From Volvox africanus (Eukaryota > Chlorophyta > Chlorophyceae > Chlamydomonadales > Volvocaceae), in NCBI GenBank assembly GCA_030268105.1, contig BSDZ01000032.1, positions 682,001-746,000 of the forward strand: a stretch of 64,000 nt of DNA, in the 5' to 3' direction. Position 1 is the stretch's first letter; each line of letters starts with the position of its first letter. The notes beneath the pieces are model-generated. The model saw only the letters and a program-made list of their open reading frames with translations, had not been told where the DNA came from and searched no databases. The translations under genes were made by a program, and so were the position numbers. This document shows, in pieces, positions 1 through 10,440 of this stretch.

Positions 1-3
1 ATT

Positions 4-812
4 TGTTGTATCCTTCCTTCTTCAATCATGTATTAGCTCTGCACGTCTAGGTGTTAGCTGCGTGCGTACCAAGCTTACGAACAGCAAGGCAAGCCAATGC
101 GAATAGTAGACAGTGGAAGACTCAATAGCAAGGAAAGATTCAACTTACAATGTTCTTCAGTTACAGAATTACAGTCTGCCGTCAGACCCCGTGGGCAATG
201 TTCATCACTCGGCTGCAGATGGAATGCTAGAATAGCTCAGGCCGAATATAAATGATTATATCGTATGTATGCGTATCCGATAGATTTAAGTACTCGAATA
301 CTTGGTCCAAAGTTAGCGTTGCGCCGACTTCGGTCTCTAGGCGGCCGTCCTCGCACCTATCACGTTGCGATACCGATGTGCAGTACAGGTCTCACTGGAT
401 CACGATCTCAAGTGTGAGTACCTTGGTAAGACTGCTCTAAATATCGTGTCATTCGTGATATTATTGGATGCAATGCATGCAATATGCAAAGGTCCGAATA
501 TCGATATTCGGTTGCTGACCCAACCATCGCCACATTCTTGCATACGCGTATGGTTTATGACACAGATGAGGTAATACTATTCAAAGTATTATTACGTGAT
601 ATAATATGCCAATGGATAGGTCGCGCATTAATTATCAGCCTCGAGTCAAACATGTTGACCGACAGCGCGATGTCGTGAATGATGATGCGACATGCCTGAT
701 TAGCTAGATATACTCGAGTATATCATGCTAATATGATTGTATTATGCTTCATGATATCTGAATGCATTGCGGCCTTCATAAATGTAAACGGTGATTGAAC
801 CCGCGTACAACA
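4..812 (-). repeat. LTR of family A (3' LTR of A2)
   Basis: This 809-bp LTR starts TGTTGTA and ends TACAACA, a perfect 7-bp inverted terminus with TG...CA ends. It is followed at 813 by a polypyrimidine stretch, the complement of the polypurine tract. It matches 52340-53148 in length and almost base for base. It contains several perfect palindromes: 18 bp at 494-511, 12 bp at 541-552 and 18 bp at 707-724. An imperfect hairpin lies at 571-595. The small ORFs inside it look spurious. Confidence 0.9.
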
Positions 813-949
813 ACTATCCCCCCTCCCGTATGCAGCGTCCTCGCTGCATCGAACAGCATTGACTGCAAGGATCATTGGGTTTGTGTGGCGCGTAGATGAG
901 CTTCCTCCAACAGGGGCTTCATTTCCGGCGAGAAGTTACGCATCGGCTC

Positions 950-1980
950 CTACGAATTATGCTCGCTAGAATAGCCAGTCCACTTGACCAGATATTCATG
1001 CACCTTCCGCTTTCGTCGTTGTCGACCAATGCGACGAACCCGATAATCCAGTATGCGTTCCACATCATACACCTTTTGCTTGCCTGCGATCCAGGTCTCG
1101 GGACCGGGGTCCATTACTGCAGGGGCATCGGTGTCGTTCGTAACGGGTGCTGTGCCGCGATAAGGGCGAATTAAAGAAATATGAAATGTGGGATGGATAT
1201 TCATGTCAGAAGGTAGGGATAGCTCCACGGCTACATTCCCTACCATGCGAACAACGGGATATGGACCGATCCAACGAGGTAACAATTTACGGGAACTGTC
1301 GGCGAGCGAACGCAAGTTCTTAATGCTCAGTAATACCATTTGTCCCACCGAAAATGTTACGTCCCGTTTAGATTTATTATAATAGTCCGTCGTCCGTTGT
1401 TGTGCCGCGTCCAGGCATGCCTTCGCGTCTGTCATGCGGGATAGGAACGACTTGGCAAAGGTTTTAGCCGCAGGGATATTTATCTCCAATTCTCGCCACA
1501 CGGGTAGCGCAGGATGAAATCCATAATTCACAAAGAAAGGGCTTTGACCTGTAGAGCGGTTAACAGCGTTGTTAAGCGTGAATTCTGCCGAAGTCAGAAA
1601 CGTATCCCAAACAGAGGGTGTGCGTCCCGTAAAATTCCTCAACATGTCCCCCAAAGTGCGATTTATGCTTTCAGTTTGCCCATCGGATTGTGCTCAAATG
1701 AACGCGCATACCGACGAGTTGACATAGTGCTTCCCAAAACTTAGACGTGAATTGACCGCCGCGATCGGATATCACATTTTTAGGAACGCCATGCAATCGG
1801 ACCACATTTTCGAAAAATAATCGTGCTGTTTGCTCAGCGGTGCAAGACGAGGTGCAGGGGGCTAAGTGAACCATCTTGGTCAAACGATCGACCATTACGA
1901 ACACCGAGTCGTATCCCCCCTCAGTTTTGGGCAGCGCGACTACGAAGTCCATAGAAACACTTTCCCAAGGGACATCTGGT
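950..1980 (-). pseudogene. A2 pol remnant: integrase core plus chromodomain, frameshifted
   Basis: Translation on the minus strand gives the end of a Ty3/gypsy polyprotein. The integrase core (MDFVVALPKTE, SDRGGQF) comes first, then the GPY/F-like module and the start of a chromodomain (EYLVKWTGY). A 14-bp deletion near 1690, relative to A1 and A3, shifts the frame inside integrase. The reading frame stops with TAG at the conserved Trp of the chromodomain; beyond it the frame continues to a TGA, as in A1 and A3. Upstream the sequence breaks at about 1982, where it jumps to 5' leader sequence. This is a non-functional fragment. Confidence 0.85.
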
Positions 1981-1990
1981 ATAGGTAAAG

Positions 1991-2079
1991 TGTGTCATCG
2001 TCGATTGCCATCGCGAGAACCTACTTCCGATGAGGGACAATGCAACCATCATGATTCAACCAGGTCTCGATACCAAATT
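1991..2079 (-). other. 5' leader remnant with primer-binding site of A2
   Basis: This stretch is retroelement leader. Next to the LTR it contains, read on the minus strand, TGGTATCGAGACC (about 2063-2075), four bases away from the LTR edge. TGG at this position is the hallmark of a tRNA primer-binding site, and family B has the same core TGGTATCGAGAC. The tRNA identity is not established from this window. Confidence 0.7.
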
Positions 2080-2394
2080 TGTTGTATCCTTCCTTCTTCA
2101 ATCATGTATTAGCTCTGCACGTCTAGGTGTTAGCTGCGTGCGTACCAAGCTTACGAACAGCAAGGCAAGCCAATGCGAAAAGTAGACAGCGGAAGACTCA
2201 ATAGCAAGAAAAGATTCAACTTACAATGTTCTTCAGTTACAGAATTACAGTCTGCCGTCAGACCCCGTACGACATGCCTGATTAGCTAGATATACTCGAG
2301 TATATCATGCTAATATGATTGTATTATGCTTCATGATATCTGAATGCATTGCGGCCTTCATAAATGTAAACGGTGATTGAACCCGCGTACAACA
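2080..2394 (-). repeat. Internally deleted LTR of family A, shared by A2 and A1
   Basis: Both ends (TGTTGTATCC and the TACAACA terminus) match the 809-bp LTR, but about 494 bp of the middle are missing, leaving 315 bp. On its left it carries a primer-binding site, so it is a 5' LTR. On its right it carries the polypyrimidine stretch, so it is a 3' LTR. It therefore serves as the boundary for two adjacent internal regions. Confidence 0.85.
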
Positions 2395-2453
2395 ACTATC
2401 CCCCCTCCCGTATGCAGCGTCCTCGCTGCATCGAACAGCATCGACTGCAAGGA

Positions 2454-3741
2454 TCATTGGGTTTGCGTGGCGCGTAGACGAGCTTCCTCCAACAGGGGCT
2501 TCATTTCCGGCGAGAAGTTACGCATCGGCTCCTACGAATTATGCTCGCTAGAATAGCCAGTCCACTTGACCAGATATTCATGCACCTTCCGCTTTCGTCG
2601 TTGTCGACCAATGCGACGAACCCGATAATCCAGTATGCGTTCCACATCATACACCTTTTGCTTGCCTGCGATCCAGGTCTCGGGACCGGGGTCCATTACT
2701 GCAGGGGCATCGGTGTCGTTCGTAACGGGTGCTGTGCCGTGATAAGGGCGAATTAAAGAAATATGAAATGTGGGATGGATATTCATGTCAGAAGGTAGGG
2801 ATAGCTCCACGGCTACATTCCCTACCATGCGAACAATGGGATATGGACCGATCCAACGAGGTAACAACTTACAGGAACCGTTGGAGAGCGAACGCAAGTT
2901 CTTAGTGCTCAGTAATACCATTTGTCCCACCGAAAATGTTACGTCCCGTTTAGATTTATTATAATAGTCCGTCGTCCGTTGTTGTGCCGCGTCCAGGCAT
3001 GCCTTCGCGTCTGTCATGCGGGATAGGAACGACTTGGCAAAGGTTTTAGCCGCAGGGATATTTATCTCCAATTCTCGCCACACGGGTAGCGCAGGATGAA
3101 ATCCATAATTCACAAAGAAAGGGCTTTGACCTGTAGAGCGGTTAACAGCGTTGTTAAGCGTGAATTCTGCCGAAGTCAGAAACGTATCCCAAACAGAGGG
3201 TGTGCGTCCCGTGAAATTCCTCAACATGTCGCCCAAAGTGCGATTTATGCGTTCAGTTTGCCCATCGGATTGTGGATGATATGCTGTGCTCAAATGAACG
3301 CGCATACCGACGAGTTGACATAGTGCTTCCCAAAACTTAGACGTGAATTGACCGCCGCGATCGGATATCACATTTTTAGGAACGCCATGCAATCGGACCA
3401 CATTTTCGAAAAATAATCGTGCTGTTTGCTCAGCGGTGCAAGACGAGGTGCAGGGGGCTAAGTGAACCATCTTGGTCAAACGATCGACCATTACGAACAC
3501 CGAGTCGTATCCCCCCTCAGTTTTGGGCAGCGCGACTACGAAGTCCATAGAAACACTTTCCCAAGGGACATCTGGTATAGGTAAAGGTTGTAATAAACCC
3601 TGGCCCTTACCGGATAGTGTTTTATTGCGCTGGCATAAACTGCACATTTGCACAAAGTTTTCCGCATCCTTCACCACGCGCGGCCACCAGAACGAGCTTC
3701 GTACCAGCTCTGCCAATCACGTGCTTCCAGGATGTCCTGCC
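2454..3741 (-). pseudogene. A1 pol 3' part: integrase and chromodomain
   Basis: Minus-strand reading frame, open from the B2 junction at 3741 down to a TAG at 2532. It encodes the zinc-binding end (CSLCQRNK) and the catalytic core with D (MDFVVALP), D (DRGGQF) and E (DGQTERINR). Next come the C-terminal integrase region and a chromodomain. The TAG replaces the Trp expected in the motif NSWEP. The same frame then continues without interruption to a TGA at 2454 with a tail like that of B1 (ending ATQTQ). Integrase pastes the cDNA into the host genome; chromodomains of this clade usually direct integration to marked chromatin. The element is broken elsewhere. Confidence 0.9.
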
Positions 3742-4573
3742 TGTTGTACCTCTCCTTCGTGTTTGCTCATAAGTATCTGCGCGTCTGAAGGCTTTCGACA
3801 CCGATGCGCGAGCACTTGCAAGTACAGCAAGACAAGCGTGAGCAAACAGAGACAGCGGAAGACTTCAAACAAGAAGAGATATAACTTACAGTCTTATAGA
3901 TCGAAGCGGTGCAATGGACGTAATCGCCGTCAGCGCCGGAAACAAGCAATCATCACGCGGCGGTGAATAGCGAAGTTTAGGCTTAGCTCGGGCTAAGTAG
4001 AATAGCGTATAGTAATAATAGCGTAGAACACACAAGTGTTCTCCAGTATTGAATGTCTTATCTTGCTTAGCCGTCCTCGCATCTGTTATACTCGCAGCAT
4101 CACAATGTCGTACGATCACACTAGGAGGCCGATCCTAAGTGTGATAATCCTACTGCGTATAGGCGATGTCCAAGCATAACAACGTATAAGCCTTTCCGGC
4201 ATTCGCATGATGCAAGGGTCTGAATAACGATATTCGGTTGCAAGGCATGTATCGCGACGAGTGTGGCGCTCTCAACGTGTGCTGTAATGAAGTAATATTA
4301 TATCAAATAATATTACTTATCGTTTCGTAGCACGAGCATAATGCGCACTTCAAGGATTCGGTATTTCATGCATGCTAGGCGGATTTGCCATGATGCGATG
4401 TCGAGATGGATAATGACAACATGCCAAATGTATATATAAATGTATGCGGATACATTTATATCATGCAGGTTTATTCATATGCAATGATCATTCATGCGTT
4501 CGTCAAGATATCATTTCGCCTCGTAGGGTCACATCGACCTACACATCGGCGGGAAATGAACCGTAGCACAACA
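3742..4573 (-). repeat. 3' LTR of B2 (subfamily B2)
   Basis: An 832-bp LTR with TGTTGTACC at the left and ACAACA at the right, followed by a polypyrimidine tract. It is the long subfamily (CTCCTTCGTG near the edge), unlike the 824-bp LTRs of B1. It contains near-perfect hairpins at 4291-4317 (11-bp arms) and 4434-4461 (12-bp arms), and smaller ones at 4116-4144 and 4220-4237. Confidence 0.92.
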
Positions 4574-5495
4574 ATTATCCCCCCTCCCGTATGCAGCGTC
4601 CTCGCTGCTTCATACAGCATCGACTGCAGGGTCATTGGGCTTGCGTGGCACGTTTGCGGGCTTCCTCGAGCAGGGGCTTCATGTCCTGCGAGAAGTTGCG
4701 TGCCAGTTCCCATCAGTTGTGCTCGCTGGTATACCCTGTCCACTTGACCATGTACTGTCCGCTTCCGTCGGTGTCGGCCCACACGACACGCGCGATAATC
4801 TAACACCCGCTCCACATCATAAAACTTCTGTTTACCAGCGATCCAGGTCTCGGGAACTGGTTCGATCGCTGCGGGGGTGTTAGTAGGCTCAGGGACGGGT
4901 TCCGTACCATGATAAGGACGGACAAGCGATACGTGAAACGTGGGGTGAATGGTCATATCAGCAGGCAATGCTCCACACAAGCTCCACAGCCACATTCCCA
5001 ACCATGCGCACGACAGGATACGGACCAATCCAGCGGGGTAAGAGTTTTCGGGATCCGTCGGCCAAGGAACGCAAGTTCTTGGTGCTTAGCAACACGAGTT
5101 GCCCTTCCAAAAACGTCACATCCTGCTTGGATTTGTTGTAGTATTCCGTCGTTCGTTGCTGAGCCACGTCCAAACACGACTTCACGTCTGTGATACGGGA
5201 CATAAAAGACTTAGCAAAAAGTTTAGCAGCAGGCACGTTCACTTCCAACTCACGCCACACGGGTAGCGCGGGATGAAACCCATAATTAAGAAAGAACGGA
5301 CTTTTGCCTGTAGAGCGGTTAACAGCGTTGTTAAGCATGAATTCTGCTGCAGTCAAATATGTATCCCAAACGTGTGGTGTGCGACCAGCATAATTGCGCA
5401 ACATATCACCCAACGTGCGGTTTGTGCGTTTGGTTTGACGATCAGTCTGCGGGTGATACGCCGTGCTCAGGTTGACACGCATGCCAACTAGCTTG
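4574..5495 (-). pseudogene. B2 pol 3' fragment: integrase C-terminus and broken chromodomain
   Basis: The minus-strand translation matches the last third of the B1 polyprotein. It covers the integrase core end (with Lys in DRQTKRTNR where Glu is expected), the GPY/F-like module and the chromodomain. Compared with B1, an 8-bp deletion near 4752 shifts the frame within the chromodomain. A small insertion near 4975 shifts it upstream. B3 shares the 8-bp deletion. The upstream part of the gene resumes at 12971 on the far side of B1. Confidence 0.88.
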
Positions 5496-6319
5496 TGTTG
5501 TACCTCTCGTTCGCGTTTGCTCATAAGTATCTGCACGTCTGGAGACTTTCGACAACGATGCGCGAGCACTTGCAAGTACAGCAAGACAAGCGCGAGCAAA
5601 CAGAGACAGCGGAAGACTTCAAGACGAAGAGAGATATAACTTACAGTATTACGGATCAGAACGATGCAATGGACGAAATCGCCGTCAGCGCCGGAAGCAA
5701 GCAATCATCACGCGGCGGTGATTAGCGAAGTTCAGGCTTAGCTCGGGCTAAGTAGAATAGTGTATAGAAATAGTAATATAGAACACACGAGTGTTCTCCG
5801 GTATCGAATGTCTTGTCTAGCTTAGCCGTCCTCGCATCTGTTATACTCGCAGCATCGCAATGCCGTACGATTCACATCAGGAGGCCGATCCTAGATGTGA
5901 CAACCCTACTGCGTCTAGGCGATGTCTACTCATAACAACGTATAAGCCTTTCCGGCATTCGCATGATGCAAGGGTCCGGATAACGATATCCGGTTGCAGG
6001 GCATGCATCGCGACGAGTGCGGCGCTCTCACCGTGTGCTTAAATGAAGTAATATTATATCAGATAATATTACTTATCGTTTCGTAGCACGAGCATAATGC
6101 GCACTTCCATGCTTCGGGCTTTCATGCATGCTAGGCGGATTTGCCATGATGCGATGTCGCGATGGATAATGACAACATGCCAAATGCATATATAAATGTA
6201 CACGAATACATTTATATCATGCAGATTCATTCATATGCAATGCGTCCATCACAAAAGCACTTCGCCTCGTAGGATCGCGTCGACCTACGCGTCGGCGGGA
6301 AATGAACCGTAGCACAACA
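5496..6319 (-). repeat. 3' LTR of B1
   Basis: An 824-bp LTR with TG...CA ends. It shows hairpins equivalent to those of the B2 LTR but with altered arms, for example CCGGATA/TATCCGG at 5976-5993 and the stem at 5872-5900. It is identical, as far as I can see, to 12142-12965. Confidence 0.95.
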
Positions 6320-6335
6320 ATTATCCCCCCTCCCG
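6320..6335 (-). other. Polypurine tract of B1
   Basis: Directly beside the 3' LTR the minus strand reads CGGGAGGGGGGATAAT. This is the expected position of the RNase H-resistant primer for plus-strand DNA synthesis. The same motif follows the 3' LTRs of A2, A1, B2, A3 and B3. Confidence 0.85.
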
Positions 6336-6378
6336 TATGCAGCGTCCTCGCTGCATCATACAGCATCGACTGCAGGGG

Positions 6379-9300
6379 TCATTGGGTTTGCGTGGCACGT
6401 TTGCGGGCTTCTTTGAGCAGGGGTTTCATGTCCTGTGAGAAGTTGCGTGCCGGTTCCCATGAGTTGTGCTCGTCGGTATACCCTGTCCACTTAACCAAGT
6501 ACTCGTGTACTGTTCGCTTACGTCGGTGTCGGCCCACACGACGCGCGCGATAATCTAACACCCGCTCCACATCGTAAAACTTCTGTTTACCAGCGATCCA
6601 GGTCTCGGGAACTGGTTCGATCGCTGCGGGGGCGTTAGCAGGCTCAGGGACGGGTTCCGTACCACGATACGGACGAACAAGCGATACGTGAAACGTGGGG
6701 TGAATTGTCATATCAGCGGGCAATGCAAGCTGCACAGCCACATTCCCAACCATGCGCACGACAGGGTACGGACCAATCCAGCGGGGTAAGAGTTTTCGGG
6801 ATCCGTCGGCCAAGGAACGCAAGTTCTTGGTGCTTAGCAACACGAGTTGCCCTTCCGAAAACATCACATCCTGCTTGGATTTGTTGTAGTATTCTGTCGT
6901 TCGTTGCTGCGCCGCGTCCAAACACGACTTCACGTCTGTAATCCGGGACATAAACGACTTGGCAAAAAGTTTAGCAGCAGGCACGTTCACTTCCAACTCA
7001 CGCCACACGGGTAGCGCGGGATGAAACCCGTAGTTAAGAAAGAACGGACTTTTGCCTGTAGAGCGGTTAACAGCATTGTTAAGCGCGAATTCTGCCGCAG
7101 TCAAATATGTATCCCAAACAAGTGGTGTGCGACCAGCATAATTGCGCAACATATCACCCAACGTGCGGTTTGTGCGTTTGGTTTGACCATCAGTCTGCGG
7201 GTGATATGCCGTGCTCAGGTTGACACGCATGCCAACTAGTTTGCAGAGCGCTTCCCAAAACTTAGACGTGAACTGTCCACCGCGGTCCGAGATCACATTT
7301 TTGGGAATCCCGTGTAACCGAACCACATTATCGAAAAACAAACGTGCGGTTTGCTCAGCCGTGCAGGATGATGTACATGGTGCTAGGTGAACCATCTTAG
7401 TCAGACGATCGACCATTACGAACACCGCATCGTATCCCCCCTCAGTTTTGGGCAGCGCGACTACGAAGTCCATGGAAACACTTTCCCAAGGCGCATCCGG
7501 GACAGGCAACGGTTGCAACAACCCATGGCCCTTACCGGACAAAGCCTTATTGCGCTGGCACAGACTGCATGTCTGGACGAAGTTCGCCGCATCCTTAGCC
7601 AAACGAGGCCACCAGAAGGAACGTTGCACCAAGTCGATCAATCGCTTGCTACCAGGGTGTCCTGCTAACGGGTCCTCGTGGAACCGCGCAAGGATGTCGT
7701 AGCGTAGCGCGTCGTCGTTCGGAACGACGATTTGCGTAGCTGCACCCTCCGTCCGTAGCCAAAGGCCATTCTGCTTGCGAAGGTTTTCTACATTAGCCGG
7801 GTCCGCGAACCAGGCGTCTGTGCTGTAGGCAGCCTTCAACCGCTCCGCGAGGTCCGTCGCGATCGGAACCTCCTCGCTACGTGGCCGCACGACGGGCGCT
7901 GCCAAAATTGCAGCGTGTAGCGACGGATGTCGACTGAGAGCATCGGCAATATTCAATTTACCAGAAATATACTCCCAGGTGCAGTTGAACCTAGCTAGAT
8001 ATTCCATCCACCTAGCTTGACGGCGGTTCAACGTCGGAACGCTTTGCAAAAACGTTAGGGGCTTATGGTCAGTCTTTAAAGTAAACGGGCGTCCCTCGAG
8101 GTAACAGCGCCATTCCTTTAAAGCATGCAGCACGGCCAGAAGCTCCTGTTCCCCGGTGGTGTAGCGAATCTCCGCACCAGAAAACTTCTTACTCGTGAAG
8201 GCGATCGGTCGCCCTTCCTGTAACAATACAGCGCCGCTTCCAAATATTGAGGCATCAGACACTACCTCAACACGAAATGGCAACGAGTAATCAGGGAATG
8301 CAAGGGTGACATCTTCGGCAACGATCCGTTTGAGCTCTTCGAATGCCCGCTGGCATTGCGACGTCCACGACTCGAGCGAAACGAAAACGCCTTTGCGAGT
8401 TAAGTTAATAAGCGGGGCCGCAATGATGGAATATTTTTCAATGACCTTTCGGAAATAATTTGTCAAGCCAAGGAACTTACGCAGCTCCGTGAGGTTCTGA
8501 GGCGCGGGCCAATCGCGAACCACGGCGACCTTCCGCGGGTCCATCTTCACACCGGTGGTAGATACAATGTGGCCCAAATATTCCACCTGAGGCTGCGCCC
8601 AAAAGCATTTGGCGCGTTTAGCAAACAATTGCTCCCGCCTCATAACGTCGAGCACGAGCCGAAGATGCTCCAAGTGCTCCTCGCGCGTTTTAGAATATAC
8701 CAAGATGTCATCCAGGTAGCAAACAACGAACCTGTCGATAAACGGCCTAAACATTCGGTCCATAACCGCCTGAAACGTCGCAGGGGCATTAGTCAAACCA
8801 AATGATAGGACCGTATACTCAAAGTGACCGAAGGGCGTCCGAAAAGCGGTTTTCGGGATATCAGAGGCAGCGATGCGAATCTGATTGTAGCCCTGTTGTA
8901 AGTCAATTGAGGAAAAATAAGCCGAGCCCTTCAGCTTATCCAACAGGTCGTCAACGCGTGGCAAAGGGTAGCGATTTTTCACCGTATTCGCATTTAACCC
9001 CCGGTAATCAATGCACATGCGCAAGGTCCCATCCTTCTTACCGACAAACAAAATCGGTGCAGAAAACGGGGATGTGCTGGGGCGTATCATACCCTTCGCG
9101 AGCAAATCCGTCACCTGGCGCTTTACCTCATCCAGCTCCAATGGACTCAACCTGTACATTGGCCGGGCTGTAGGCTGCGCTCCAGGCATGAGAGGGATTG
9201 TGTGATCAACAGGACGCATAGGTGGTAGGCCAGGGATATCTTTAAAGACGTCCTCATACTGCGACAGTAGGGCCTCAACCTCAGGATCCACAGAAATCTG

Positions 9301-10440
9301 CGCGGTGGTGACACAACAGCTCACCCGCGGCCTTAAAAGCAGTCCGTGGGCACCCTTCCGTAACAAACGGACGGCCTCCTTACGCCCGACTAGCTCTGGT
9401 TCGAATCGCGCGGCCATTGCGGTCACAGCGAAATTAACCATAGGCACCGCCTCAGTTTCGCCCTCCTTTGGTGTGACATGTTCGAACGACAGGAAAGGTA
9501 CCTTAATCGACAGAGTACCCTTGCACATATGCAGGGTTGCGGTCTCCATGTCGATGCGCGCGCGGTACTGTCGTAATGTCGACGACCCCATTATGTACGG
9601 TGCAGTCTCTGCTAAGCCCTGCAGCACGTACGGACGGGTCACAACACGCAAAGGGCCTAACGATAGGCTAAGGGTAATCCTGCCCACGATGGGATGCTTA
9701 CCCCCGTCAGCAAGGGTAACCTGTGGACAATCAGACGACTCTGGGGACAACCCCAGCGCGTTCACCTCTGCGACAGAGATGAAGTCGTCGCTGGCACCGG
9801 TGTCAACAAGTGCCTTCAGAGTACGGCCATTCAAACCGATCTGAACCACAGGGACACGGTTATCTACGAGCGACTGCCCAGCAGACAACGTCAGTGCACT
9901 TAAGGCGGGTCCGTAACCAACGGCACCCCCATCAGGAGCTTCGTACCAAACGTCAACCGAGTAGGATAGGCATGGCCACGGAGCCAGCGTACCCTCCCGA
10001 TCCACACCATTAAACAACACGGTGCCTGGCTCAAACCGGTGGACACACCGCATACCCCTTAACGATGCCTCTGCCTTGCGCCGACAGAAGGCAGGGAGTA
10101 ATACACATGCGGCAGTGCCTGGATATTGACGCCTACATCTCCTATAAACGGCCAACTGTTCCGACATCTCACGCAGAGACGAGGGGATGAACAAAACCAC
10201 GTGGTTAGACAGATCGATAGACGACAGGGGACGGCGAGGTGTAAACAAATTACACAACGGGTCGAAGCAGAGAAGTCCCGTGCGTCCGTCAAGCGTGATG
10301 CGTCGCGCAATGACTCGCTCGATGTGTCCAAGTACACAAGGCAACAATGCCTTAACGGCTGGCCGTAAGGATGACCACCGACCACGCGTTAGTTCAGAAA
10401 TCCCGGGTGGTGCCCCCTCCACAGGAACCCGGGCAAGCCC
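6379..10440 (-). CDS. pol: B1 pol polyprotein (MTase-like domain, protease, RT, RNase H, integrase, chromodomain)
   Basis: The frame is open from the codon after the gag UAG to a TGA at 6379. Counting from the GTG at 10422 there are 1347 residues. Residues about 15-145 are an unusual conserved domain. Protease follows (DTGASDDF near 207), then RT (YLDD near 569), RNase H (SDAS near 723, TDHKPL near 785) and the integrase zinc finger (H..H..C..C near 915-955). The core has Asp near 984 and 1046, and the chromodomain (EYLVKWTGY) lies near the end. The third integrase acid is Lys (DGQTKRTNR). There is no early ATG, so expression by UAG readthrough from gag is likely. No frameshift is visible. 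Confidence 0.93.
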   Translation of the reverse strand, partial: GLARVPVEGAPPGISELTRGRWSSLRPAVKALLPCVLGHIERVIARRITLDGRTGLLCFDPLCNLFTPRRPLSSIDLSNHVVLFIPSSLREMSEQLAVYRRCRRQYPGTAACVLLPAFCRRKAEASLRGMRCVHRFEPGTVLFNGVDREGTLAPWPCLSYSVDVWYEAPDGGAVGYGPALSALTLSAGQSLVDNRVPVVQIGLNGRTLKALVDTGASDDFISVAEVNALGLSPESSDCPQVTLADGGKHPIVGRITLSLSLGPLRVVTRPYVLQGLAETAPYIMGSSTLRQYRARIDMETATLHMCKGTLSIKVPFLSFEHVTPKEGETEAVPMVNFAVTAMAARFEPELVGRKEAVRLLRKGAHGLLLRPRVSCCVTTAQISVDPEVEALLSQYEDVFKDIPGLPPMRPVDHTIPLMPGAQPTARPMYRLSPLELDEVKRQVTDLLAKGMIRPSTSPFSAPILFVGKKDGTLRMCIDYRGLNANTVKNRYPLPRVDDLLDKLKGSAYFSSIDLQQGYNQIRIAASDIPKTAFRTPFGHFEYTVLSFGLTNAPATFQAVMDRMFRPFIDRFVVCYLDDILVYSKTREEHLEHLRLVLDVMRREQLFAKRAKCFWAQPQVEYLGHIVSTTGVKMDPRKVAVVRDWPAPQNLTELRKFLGLTNYFRKVIEKYSIIAAPLINLTRKGVFVSLESWTSQCQRAFEELKRIVAEDVTLAFPDYSLPFRVEVVSDASIFGSGAVLLQEGRPIAFTSKKFSGAEIRYTTGEQELLAVLHALKEWRCYLEGRPFTLKTDHKPLTFLQSVPTLNRRQARWMEYLARFNCTWEYISGKLNIADALSRHPSLHAAILAAPVVRPRSEEVPIATDLAERLKAAYSTDAWFADPANVENLRKQNGLWLRTEGAATQIVVPNDDALRYDILARFHEDPLAGHPGSKRLIDLVQRSFWWPRLAKDAANFVQTCSLCQRNKALSGKGHGLLQPLPVPDAPWESVSMDFVVALPKTEGGYDAVFVMVDRLTKMVHLAPCTSSCTAEQTARLFFDNVVRLHGIPKNVISDRGGQFTSKFWEALCKLVGMRVNLSTAYHPQTDGQTKRTNRTLGDMLRNYAGRTPLVWDTYLTAAEFALNNAVNRSTGKSPFFLNYGFHPALPVWRELEVNVPAAKLFAKSFMSRITDVKSCLDAAQQRTTEYYNKSKQDVMFSEGQLVLLSTKNLRSLADGSRKLLPRWIGPYPVVRMVGNVAVQLALPADMTIHPTFHVSLVRPYRGTEPVPEPANAPAAIEPVPETWIAGKQKFYDVERVLDYRARRVGRHRRKRTVHEYLVKWTGYTDEHNSWEPARNFSQDMKPLLKEARKRATQTQ

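Larger units (their letters stand above)
4..2394 (-). mobile_element. Ty3/gypsy element A2, deleted internal region between two family-A LTRs
   Basis: Minus-strand chromodomain-type Ty3/gypsy remnant. Its 3' LTR is 4-812 and its 5' LTR is 2080-2394. The interior keeps only the 3' end of pol (integrase core and chromodomain) and about 90 bases of 5' leader with a primer-binding site. Gag, protease, reverse transcriptase and RNase H are gone. The 2080-2394 LTR is also the 3' LTR of the next element A1, so the two share one LTR. That arrangement is known from recombination between tandem copies. The window starts with ATT just before the first LTR, which matches the spacer bases before the other family-A LTR. 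Three bases are too few to argue that a further unit lies to the left. Confidence 0.8.

Noticed and set aside
5495..6042. Short plus-strand ORFs inside LTRs (repeated at every B LTR)
   Set aside because: They recur because the LTR recurs. They lack recognisable domains and lie opposite to the element's coding strand.
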